A stretch of DNA of 12,068 nt from Lachnospiraceae bacterium (GTDB lineage Bacteria; Bacillota; Clostridia; Lachnospirales; Lachnospiraceae), in NCBI GenBank assembly GCA_003542935.1, contig DPJQ01000085.1, forward strand, positions 4,471 through 16,538, in the 5' to 3' direction. Positions 1 through 6,285 of this stretch are shown one piece after another. Below the pieces are notes generated by a model that did no database searches, was not told the origin of the DNA, and saw only the letters and a list, made by a program, of their open reading frames with translations. The number at the start of each line of letters is the position of its first letter. The first letter of the stretch is position 1. The position numbers were made by a program, and so were the translations under genes.

Positions 1-309
1 GCCGCAAAAAAGATCAAATCGGTCCCGGCCCAGGGAACCATCAGCAAATTGACCGCCGGGAAAAAGACCGCCACCGTAAAGCTGAAAAAGCAGAGCGGCG
101 TAAGCGGCTATGAAATATACAGTGCCGCCGGCAAGAAGGGTACCTACAAAAAGGCAAAAGCTATCAAAACAAGCGCTTCCCTGGATGTGATAATCACCAA
201 ACTGAAATCCGGGAAAACCTATTACTTTAAAACCCGCGCTTACAAAACCGTGGGGAAAAAGAAAGTCTACGGTGCCTGGTCGGCCATAAAACAAGTAAAA
301 ATAAAATAA
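1..309 (+). CDS. C-terminal end of a surface protein with a fibronectin type III-like domain (partial)
   Basis: The frame is open from the left edge to a TAA at 307-309, giving 102 residues, so the true start lies outside the window. The visible part is very lysine-rich and carries one beta-sandwich-like repeat: GYEIYSA near residue 37, then KLKSGKTYYFKTRAYK near residue 67, and a closing W-S-x-x-K-x-V-K-I. This YEI ... L.sG.tYyfkvRAY pattern is what Fn3-like repeats at the end of clostridial extracellular or cell-wall proteins look like. The protein is probably secreted and the domain adhesive or structural, but the catalytic or binding part is not visible. It ends 35 bases before the convergent regulator gene and I see no clear terminator between them. 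The family assignment is moderately sure; the function is unknown. Confidence 0.7.
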   Translation, partial: AAKKIKSVPAQGTISKLTAGKKTATVKLKKQSGVSGYEIYSAAGKKGTYKKAKAIKTSASLDVIITKLKSGKTYYFKTRAYKTVGKKKVYGAWSAIKQVKIK

Positions 310-344
310 GCCATTGCGTTGGTTCGGCCCGTTTCTCCGTATCC

Positions 345-1532
345 TCACAGCGAAATCTGCAGATACTCCCGGATACAGAAGGCCAGCAGCAGTTCAAACC
401 GGCCCATGGTATCCTCGAGAGGATAGCCCAGCTCATCCTTGAGAATACGCACCTTTTTATTAATGGTGTTTCTGTGGCAATAGAGCGCATCGGCAATCCT
501 CTGTATACTGCCGTTCTGCAAAAGGTACTGGTGCAGCACCTGAGTATAGTCGCCGCCGGTTCCGGCATCGTACTGTTCCACAGGGGAAAGCCGCCGGCGG
601 GCGTAATCCTGCAGGATTCCCCGGTCAGTGACGGAGAGCAGAAGCTGGTATACACCCAGCTCCTCATAGGCCAGAACAGGGCGCCGATTATGGGCGGCAA
701 TAAGAGCGCAGCAGCGGGCATGGAAAAAGGCGCGGGGAAGATCTGCCAGGGTGGCGGCCGGACTACCGATACCTATGGCAATGTGGGCCTCGGGAAAGTG
801 GCTTTGCAGGCGCCGGGCCAGGATCTTTCCGAAAGCATTGAGGCGATGGAGCTCCTTTTGGGGCAGCAGCAGAAAACAGTAAGTATCTGTGCGGCAGAGA
901 TGTCCCCGGAGAGCACTCTCATGCATCAGATGTTCGGCAGCACGGCTGATGTGGTTGTCGGTGTGCCGACGGGATAGCTGGCTGTCTGCGGGGGCACTGT
1001 AACTGATGTAGAGAAGTCCGTAAGACTGGTCGGCGCGGTACCCGTATTCTTCCAGCACGGTGAGAACGGCGGGGAGATCGCTTCTGTGGTGAACCAGGTT
1101 CAGCAGGGCGTGGTCGATGGTTTCCTGACGTTTGCTGTCGGTGAAAAGGCGGCTGTAGTAGTCATGGGTCACATCAGTAAGCAGCGTTTCCCAGGGCATG
1201 GTAAACAGTGGAAAGGCTTTATCGTCGCACAGGGCGATGAGAGCCGGAGTGATGTTCTCGGGCCGGATATACTTTCCCACGTTCAGAATCAGGCCACAGC
1301 TGTTTTCTTTATACATGCCCTGAACAAAATCGTACAGCCAGCCGGGGGATTCACGGCACAGTACGCCGGTGGTGATAATGAGTTCACCGCCGCTCAGATA
1401 GCCGGGACCGGCCAGAGACTCGGCAATATAGAGCCAGTTAACGGCCCTTTCCAATCCTTTTTCACCGGCGATCAACGTAAGGCCATAGCGGGATCTGGTT
1501 TCTTCGTAGAGGTTTTTTAACAGGACGGCCAT
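345..1532 (-). CDS. PucR/CdaR-family transcriptional regulator
   Basis: A 395-residue protein. Residues about 14-125 form a PucR-type N-terminal domain (YGLTLIAGEKGLERAVNWLY, then GGELIITTG), seen in purine-catabolism and related regulators and thought to sense a metabolite. Residues about 160-290 match the position of the GGDEF-like middle part of CdaR-type proteins. Residues about 332-390 are the C-terminal helix-turn-helix (LHQYLLQNGSIQRIADALYCHRNTINKKVRILKDELG, shown here in pieces 332-350 and 351-369), with the typical HRNT-x-x-x-K-x-x-I. An upstream ATG at 1601 in the same frame is possible. I chose 1532 because homology starts just after it and AAAGGGA lies about 9 bases upstream. The gene is divergent from the aminotransferase operon, so it is the natural candidate for its regulator; this is inferred from position. 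The effector (putrescine, GABA or another amine) cannot be read from the sequence. Confidence 0.88.
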   Translation of the reverse strand: MAVLLKNLYEETRSRYGLTLIAGEKGLERAVNWLYIAESLAGPGYLSGGELIITTGVLCRESPGWLYDFVQGMYKENSCGLILNVGKYIRPENITPALIALCDDKAFPLFTMPWETLLTDVTHDYYSRLFTDSKRQETIDHALLNLVHHRSDLPAVLTVLEEYGYRADQSYGLLYISYSAPADSQLSRRHTDNHISRAAEHLMHESALRGHLCRTDTYCFLLLPQKELHRLNAFGKILARRLQSHFPEAHIAIGIGSPAATLADLPRAFFHARCCALIAAHNRRPVLAYEELGVYQLLLSVTDRGILQDYARRRLSPVEQYDAGTGGDYTQVLHQYLLQNGSIQRIADALYCHRNTINKKVRILKDELGYPLEDTMGRFELLLAFCIREYLQISL

Positions 1533-1633
1533 GATGGGTGTTCCCTTTCCGCAGCCGGTCATCATGGAGAACGGATGCCGACAGCTGACTGTGATGTGCA
1601 TGCTAACGATTGAAAATTCGGATATATCGCCTC

Positions 1634-1662
1634 ATTATAGGGTGGTTTTTGGAAAAAAGCAA
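1634..1662 (-). promoter_or_regulatory. sigma-A type promoter of the PucR-family gene
   Basis: On the minus strand a TTGCTT -35 (1662-1657) is followed by exactly 17 bases and a perfect TATAAT -10 (1639-1634). Transcription would start near 1627, leaving a leader of about 95 bases before the ATG at 1532. It is the best promoter in the divergent region. Confidence 0.75.
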
Positions 1663-1679
1663 GACATAAACGAAAGACC

Positions 1680-1722
1680 ATGTGCTGACAGCACATCAAA
1701 GAGCAGAAAATGTGTGCCCACA
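1680..1722. promoter_or_regulatory. two similar dyads, putative operator pair between divergent genes
   Basis: A perfect inverted repeat ATGTGCT-GAC-AGCACAT occupies 1680-1696. A second, looser dyad begins ATGTG at 1710 and closes with CACA at 1719-1722. The two ATGTG starts are 30 bases apart, about three helical turns, which would place two bound dimers on one face of the DNA. The pair lies just upstream of the PucR -35 and well upstream of the operon. Another ATGTGC occurs at 1594-1599. Binding by the adjacent PucR protein is inferred, not shown. Confidence 0.45.
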
Positions 1723-1743
1723 GAATCTGGAAAAACTGCAAAA

Positions 1744-1756
1744 AGTATGCAATACT
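1744..1756. promoter_or_regulatory. small perfect dyad in the operon leader region
   Basis: AGTAT-GCA-ATACT is a perfect 5+3+5 inverted repeat, extendable by AAA/TTT across a one-base bulge. It lies about 10 bases before the strong terminator hairpin. It may be an operator, a small RNA hairpin or chance; its sequence differs from the ATGTG dyads. Confidence 0.25.
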
Positions 1757-1766
1757 CTTTAGAGAC

Positions 1767-1810
1767 AGGGACAAAGGTGTTCGCGGCAGGCGGATGCCCT
1801 TGTCCTTTTT
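1767..1810 (+). terminator. strong intrinsic terminator upstream of the operon, possible attenuator
   Basis: Bases 1769-1784 pair with 1790-1805 with one A/C mismatch and three G-U wobbles, closing on a GGCAG loop at 1785-1789, and T5 follows at 1806-1810. It is oriented for rightward transcription, 84 bases before the first operon ATG, while the only gene further upstream in that direction ends at 309. It therefore either attenuates a leader transcript of the operon or blocks stray transcription coming through from behind the PucR gene. A weaker hairpin (1811-1832, one bulge) follows directly. Confidence 0.65.
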
Positions 1811-1894
1811 GCTTTGCCGGATGTGGCAATAGCGCATAGTCAAGGTGTTTCGGGTCGGCCAGAAAATCATGCAGGATAAGAGGAGATACAAAAC

Positions 1895-3247
1895 ATGTTA
1901 AGAACAGATTTGCCGAAAATCGTCACGGCGACGGTGCCGGGGCCGAAGGCCGCGGCCCTGATCGAGAGAAGAGAAGCGGCTACGCCCTCAGCGATCGGCT
2001 GTGCCTACCCTGTGGTTATCGCAAGAAGTGAGGGAGCCATGATTGAGGATGTGGACGGCAATAGATTTCTGGACTGGGTCGGTGGCGTCGGCGTACTCAA
2101 CGTCGGTTATTCTCAGCCGGAGATCGTAGAGGCCGTCAAGGCTCAGGCCGATAGATATTTTCACGGTATGTTCAATATCGTTACTCATGAGGGATACGTA
2201 AAGCTGGCAGAAAAGCTGGCGGATATGGCTCCGGTTAAAGGGGATAAGAAAAAAGTGTTCTTTGCCAACAGTGGCGCAGAGGCGGATGAGAATGCGGTCA
2301 AGGTGGCAAAGGCATTTACCAAAAGAAATAATATCATCGTGTTTTCCGGCGCTTTCCACGGACGCATGCTGCTGACTATGTCCATGACTTCAAAAAAAGC
2401 TTATGCCGTAGGCATGGGCCCCTTTCCGGACGGTATTTACAGAGCGCAGTTTCCCTACTATTACCGCAATCCGGAGGGTATGCCGGAGGATAAGGCCTGC
2501 CAATATTATCTGGATTCCATTTATGCTGTGTTTGAGCAGTGCGCTCCGGCGGATACCATCGCAGCCATCGTGGTGGAACCGCTGCAGGGTGAGGGCGGAT
2601 TTATCCCGGCGCCCATTGAGTGGATCAAGGCTGTCCGTCAGATCTGTGATGATAACGGTATCCTGCTGATAGCCGACGAAGTGCAGTCCGGTTTCTGCCG
2701 CACGGGCCGTATGTTTGCTTCCGAATATTGGAAAGAGGCCGGGATTCGGCCGGATATTATCGCGACGGCAAAATCTATCGCGGCCGGTGTTCCGCTGTCG
2801 GCTATTATTGCCGGAGAGGAGATCATGGAGTCTCCGGCAAAAGGAACCATCGGGGGTACGTTCGGCGGAAATGCCCTGGCCTGCGCGGCAGCTTTAAAGA
2901 CCATAGAGATTATGGAGAGAGATCACCTGGCAGACCGTTCTCTGGAGATCGGAAAAACAGTTACCGAAAGATATGGGAAATGGCAAAAGAAGTATCCGGT
3001 GATCGGCGACATCCGCGGGCTGGGCGGCATGATCGGTCTGGAACTGGTGAAGGACCAGGGGACAAAAGAACCGGCGCCGGAGCTTACCGCAGCTCTGATC
3101 CGGGAATGTGCGAAGCACGGATTGATTATCGAGAATGCCGGTACCTACGGTAATGTTATCCGCTTCCTGGCTCCGCTTGTGATCACGGATGAGCAGCTGG
3201 AAGCCGGACTTTGTATCATGGAAAAAGCGTTGGTAAAATGTATGTAA
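1895..3247 (+). CDS. gabT: 4-aminobutyrate (GABA) aminotransferase, class III PLP enzyme
   Basis: A 450-residue class III aminotransferase, a normal length for the family. It would move the amino group of GABA to 2-oxoglutarate (or pyruvate), giving succinate semialdehyde. Visible landmarks: D-V-D-G-N-R-F-L-D-W near 52-61, the cofactor phosphate loop NSGAEA 125-130, GAFHGR 152-157, EPLQGEGG from 228, the pyridine-binding Asp in DEVQSG (D261), the PLP Schiff-base lysine K293 in TAKSIAAG, and GGTFGGNALAC 320-330. Compared from memory with E. coli GabT, the core blocks (FSGAxHGR, IVxEPxQGEGGF, LIADEVQSG, AKSIAxGxPL, IGDxRGLGxMI) agree well. The start ATG has AAGAGGAG 9 bases upstream. It is first in the operon, followed after 116 bases by a second aminotransferase. 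Substrate specificity (GABA against beta-alanine or 5-aminovalerate) is inferred from similarity and context. Confidence 0.85.
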   Translation: MLRTDLPKIVTATVPGPKAAALIERREAATPSAIGCAYPVVIARSEGAMIEDVDGNRFLDWVGGVGVLNVGYSQPEIVEAVKAQADRYFHGMFNIVTHEGYVKLAEKLADMAPVKGDKKKVFFANSGAEADENAVKVAKAFTKRNNIIVFSGAFHGRMLLTMSMTSKKAYAVGMGPFPDGIYRAQFPYYYRNPEGMPEDKACQYYLDSIYAVFEQCAPADTIAAIVVEPLQGEGGFIPAPIEWIKAVRQICDDNGILLIADEVQSGFCRTGRMFASEYWKEAGIRPDIIATAKSIAAGVPLSAIIAGEEIMESPAKGTIGGTFGGNALACAAALKTIEIMERDHLADRSLEIGKTVTERYGKWQKKYPVIGDIRGLGGMIGLELVKDQGTKEPAPELTAALIRECAKHGLIIENAGTYGNVIRFLAPLVITDEQLEAGLCIMEKALVKCM

Positions 3248-3275
3248 GCAGTATAGACATTGTAAAAAACGATAC

Positions 3276-3311
3276 AAGGGCGTATCTGACAATGGCCGGG
3301 TACGCCTTTTT
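3276..3311 (+). terminator. intercistronic hairpin with T-run, probable partial terminator
   Basis: AAGGGCGTA (3276-3284) pairs with TACGCCTTT (3301-3309, one G-U) around a 16-base loop, and the T-run reaches 3311. It sits between the two aminotransferase genes. I see no good promoter after it, so partial read-through with reduced downstream expression, or 3'-end protection of the first message, is the simplest reading. Confidence 0.5.
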
Positions 3312-3363
3312 GCATGGAACATATTCTGTGCAGAGGATGTTATGAAAAAAGGAGGAAAGTAAC

Positions 3364-4734
3364 ATGGCAGCAAAAGAACAGGTAATCAAAGATCTGGACA
3401 GGGTGATTGGCCTGATCAAGACGGATACCAGGGATATTCCCGCGGAGGAAAAGAAACAGATGGTTGCCGAGACGCTGGAGCATTTTGATCATTATGTCAG
3501 CCCCGGCTGGCTGAAATACCGTAAATCCGTCTCCTCAGACTCTGAGGGCGGCGCGGTTCTGGAATGGCAGGACGAAGGAGCATACTGTTACGGTTTGAAT
3601 GGGGAGAAGTTTATTGACTGTCTGGGCGGTTTCGGCATCTATACCTGTGGCCACAGAAATCCGGAGATCCTGGATGTGGTGAAGGCACAGCTGGATCACC
3701 AGGCTCTTCATTCCCAGGAGCTTCTGGATCCTCTACGCGGCTATCTGGCCAAAGCCGTGGCGGATATCACACCGGGGGATCTTCAGTACTGCTTTTTCAC
3801 CAACGGCGGAGCCGAGGCTGTGGAGATGGCTCTGAAGCTGGCAAGGATCGCCACAGGAGGCAGATGGTATATTTCTACCGTGGGCGCTTTCCACGGAAAA
3901 TCCATGGGCGCCATTTCCATGGGCGGCAAATCTACCTATCGTGTGCCCTACACCCCGATGGTACAGCAGGTGCAACATGTGGAGTACGGTGTGGCTGAGG
4001 ATGTGCGAAAAGCTATCCGCAACCTGACCGCCGTCGGCGAGAAAGCTGCGGGCGTGATCCTGGAGCCGATCCAGGGTGAGGCCGGCATTATCATCCCCCC
4101 CGCGGGATATCTGCAGGAAGTCAGGGACATCTGTGACGAGTACGGCGTGGCGCTGATCTTTGACGAGATCCAGACCGGTATGGGACGTACAGGTACAATG
4201 TGGAGATGTGAGGCGGAGGGCGTTACCCCGGACATTATGACTTTCGGCAAAGCCTTTGGCGGCGGTATTACCCCGATCACCGGTATTATCTGTAAGCCGG
4301 AAATGTGGACACAGCAGCTGGTCGATAACCCGTGGCTTTTAGGTTCGCCAACCTTTGGCGGCAATCCGATGTGTTGCGCGGCGGCTATCGCGACGATCAA
4401 ATATATGTTGGAAAACGATATTCCCGGCGTATGTAAGACAAAAGGAGAATTTTTAAAGGCGGGGCTGGAATCTCTGGCAGCCAGATATCCGGAAATTATC
4501 CAGGAGGTTCGCGGTACGGGACTGATGCTTGCCGTAGAGTTCCATACCTGTGAGTTGGGCTACGATGTGTCCCGTGGCTTGTTCGCCCGCAGAGTTTTGA
4601 CGGCGGGCACTCTGGTCAATGCAAAAACCATCCGGTTCGAGCCGACAGCAGTGATCTCTGAGCAGGATATCAAGGATGTCATTGAACGTATGGATCAGGC
4701 ACTGGCGGATACGAAAAAACATTTTGCACTGTAG
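3364..4734 (+). CDS. patA: putrescine aminotransferase, class III PLP enzyme
   Basis: A 456-residue class III aminotransferase predicted to convert putrescine plus 2-oxoglutarate to 4-aminobutanal (which cyclises to 1-pyrroline) and glutamate. Compared from memory with E. coli PatA/YgjG it shares diagnostic stretches: HVxPGxLxYRKSV near 43-56, FIDCLGGFGI 83-92, GHRNP 96-100, LHSQELLDPLR 115-125, GAFHGKS 174-180, EPIQGEAG from 234, DEIQTGMGRTG 267-277, K296 as the PLP lysine in FGKAFGGG, FGGNP 331-335, and a late A-G-T-L-x-N-A-K-T-I-R-x-E-P block (414-427). The long N-terminal extension before the fold is also typical of YgjG rather than GabT. The ATG is preceded by GGAGG at 3351-3355. This is the best-defined enzyme assignment in the operon. 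Cadaverine is a possible second substrate, as known for the family. Confidence 0.88.
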   Translation: MAAKEQVIKDLDRVIGLIKTDTRDIPAEEKKQMVAETLEHFDHYVSPGWLKYRKSVSSDSEGGAVLEWQDEGAYCYGLNGEKFIDCLGGFGIYTCGHRNPEILDVVKAQLDHQALHSQELLDPLRGYLAKAVADITPGDLQYCFFTNGGAEAVEMALKLARIATGGRWYISTVGAFHGKSMGAISMGGKSTYRVPYTPMVQQVQHVEYGVAEDVRKAIRNLTAVGEKAAGVILEPIQGEAGIIIPPAGYLQEVRDICDEYGVALIFDEIQTGMGRTGTMWRCEAEGVTPDIMTFGKAFGGGITPITGIICKPEMWTQQLVDNPWLLGSPTFGGNPMCCAAAIATIKYMLENDIPGVCKTKGEFLKAGLESLAARYPEIIQEVRGTGLMLAVEFHTCELGYDVSRGLFARRVLTAGTLVNAKTIRFEPTAVISEQDIKDVIERMDQALADTKKHFAL

Positions 4735-4777
4735 GGCCTGGCCTTCTGCCAAAACTGAATAGAAAACAAAGCGATGC

Positions 4778-4816
4778 AAAGAGGCATGGCCTGTAACAGG
4801 CTGTGCCTCTTTATTT
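4778..4816 (+). terminator. long intercistronic hairpin after patA
   Basis: Bases 4778-4793 pair with 4797-4812 (AAAGAGGCA outer part, GCCTG/CAGGC inner part, two G-U pairs) around a TAA loop, a 16-bp stem. The downstream side is TTTATTT, only moderately T-rich. It lies between patA and the transporter gene and may be a partial terminator or a processing and stability element. Confidence 0.6.
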
Positions 4817-4892
4817 ACGCGGGCAACGAGCCAGGCAGTTCCCTTTATGCGGATACTTGGCGGCCCGCTTTTCTGGTATGAGGAGGATTGAT

Positions 4893-6251
4893 ATGTCTAC
4901 CGGACTTATTGCTGTATTTATTATCATTATTGTTATTGTGGGCGCCATTGTTACCAGGCGGTGCACAGAATTTCTGTTTCTGGGATCCATTCTCGGTGCG
5001 CTGGTGCTGTACGGAAAAGATATGCCCATGGAGTATGTGGGTATTCTGGAAAGTGTTGTGGGAAATGAGGACAATGTGTGGCTGTGGCTTGTCTGCGGTC
5101 TTTTCGGCAGCCTGATCGCACTTTTGCAGGCGTCCAGGGGAACCTTTGGCTTTCAGCGGATCATGGAGAAGCTGTGCAGGACGGAGCGCAGGACCATGCT
5201 TGCTTCCTTTATTCTGGGTATTCTGATTTTTGTGGACGATTATCTGAATGTACTGACTGTCGGTGTCTGCATGAAGGGCCTGTACGATAAAAAGAAAATC
5301 CCGCGGGAATCGCTGGCTTTTATTCTGGATTCTACGGGAGCGCCGGTATGTGTTCTGCTGCCGTTTTCTACCTGGGCGGTGTTTTACGCCAATCTGTTTT
5401 ATAATGAAGAGCTGGTGAACATGCAGTTTTCTTCGGGAATGAGCGCGTATGTTCACGCTATCCCCTATTGTTTCTATCCGTTTATTGCACTGTTTATCGT
5501 ATTTTTGTTCTGCATGAACTGGTTCCCGAAGCTGGGGTCGATGAAAGCGGCGTATCAGCGTGTGGCTGAGACGGGTATGGTGTACTCTGAAGCCAGCAAA
5601 AAATACAACATGAGTGAACCGAAATATACCGGGGACGGCAGCGTCTGGGATTTCCTGATCCCGATTCTTTTGCTGGTGGCCGTGGGCATCGCCTCCGGCG
5701 AGATCCTTTTGGGTGTGCTGGTGGCTATCGTGGCCTGTGTGGTTATGTATGTGCCGAGAAAGCTTTTGTCCATGGAAGAATTTCTTAATCTTATGATCAG
5801 CGGTTTTGGCTCCATGCTTTCCATCTTTTTTATGCTGGTGGGCGCTTTTTCTCTGGCAAATGTCAGCTCCGGGCTGGGGCTTACGGAATATCTGATCAGC
5901 CTCGTGAAACCGTTTTTGTCGGCGGGAGCTTTTCCGGCCCTGTCTTTCCTTTTGCTGTCTGTCCTGGCATTTGTCACCGGTTCTAACTGGGGTATGAGCG
6001 CTGTAGTTATCCCGATCCTGATTCCCATGTGTGCGGCGTTGAACGGCAACGTTGTCCTGACTATGGCAGCGATTATCTCTGGCGGGGCCTTCGGAAGCCA
6101 TGCCTGCTTTTATACAGATGCCACTGTGCTTTCTTCCAACAGCGCAGGTATCGATAATATGGAACATGCGCTCACGCAGTGGCCCTATGTATTTATTTCA
6201 GCAGCTTTGTCAACGGTTCTGTTTTTGGTCACCGGATTTGCCATGGCGTAA
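4893..6251 (+). CDS. NhaC-family (Na+/H+ antiporter superfamily) membrane transporter
   Basis: A 452-residue integral membrane protein with about ten or more hydrophobic segments, beginning with a signal-anchor-like helix at 5-20. Landmarks of the NhaC-type family are present: FVDDYLN (113-119), LDSTGAP (145-151), FVTGSNWGMSA (360-370) and GSHACFYTDATVLSS (401-415). An in-frame ATG at 4803 would add 30 residues inside the preceding hairpin. I chose 4893 because AGGAGG sits at 4881-4886, 6 bases upstream, and the extra residues are not membrane-like. Family members exchange Na+ and H+, but some carry organic ions such as malate/lactate or amino acids and amines. Being placed between patA and the aldehyde dehydrogenase, it may import putrescine or exchange it for a product such as GABA; that role is inferred. 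Pure Na+/H+ exchange balancing amine catabolism is the alternative. Confidence 0.8.
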   Translation: MSTGLIAVFIIIIVIVGAIVTRRCTEFLFLGSILGALVLYGKDMPMEYVGILESVVGNEDNVWLWLVCGLFGSLIALLQASRGTFGFQRIMEKLCRTERRTMLASFILGILIFVDDYLNVLTVGVCMKGLYDKKKIPRESLAFILDSTGAPVCVLLPFSTWAVFYANLFYNEELVNMQFSSGMSAYVHAIPYCFYPFIALFIVFLFCMNWFPKLGSMKAAYQRVAETGMVYSEASKKYNMSEPKYTGDGSVWDFLIPILLLVAVGIASGEILLGVLVAIVACVVMYVPRKLLSMEEFLNLMISGFGSMLSIFFMLVGAFSLANVSSGLGLTEYLISLVKPFLSAGAFPALSFLLLSVLAFVTGSNWGMSAVVIPILIPMCAALNGNVVLTMAAIISGGAFGSHACFYTDATVLSSNSAGIDNMEHALTQWPYVFISAALSTVLFLVTGFAMA

Positions 6252-6285
6252 ATCCGCAGATCAGTATATAATGAAAGGAGTCAAA

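Noticed and set aside
474..1520. Plus-strand open frames inside the PucR-family gene
   Set aside because: They are shadows of the minus-strand gene, with no ribosome site or domain.
1811..1841. TTTGCC-16-CATAGT as a promoter for the amine operon
   Set aside because: Both boxes are poor and the spacing short; noted as a fallback if no transcript crosses the 1767-1810 terminator, but not strong enough to list.
1533..1894. Sigma-54 (GG-N10-GC) promoter for the operon
   Set aside because: TGG...GC combinations near 1729 and 1824 have wrong spacing, and no enhancer-binding regulator is in the window.
4845..6167. 440-codon open frame on the minus strand inside the transporter gene
   Set aside because: Composition is H/Q/R/K-rich with no recognisable domain and no upstream ribosome site; it mirrors the codon use of the well-supported plus-strand transporter.
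6100..6285. Upstream in-frame extension of the aldehyde dehydrogenase
   Set aside because: It overlaps the transporter gene by about 150 bases, is not ALDH-like, and a good ribosome site precedes the ATG at 6286.
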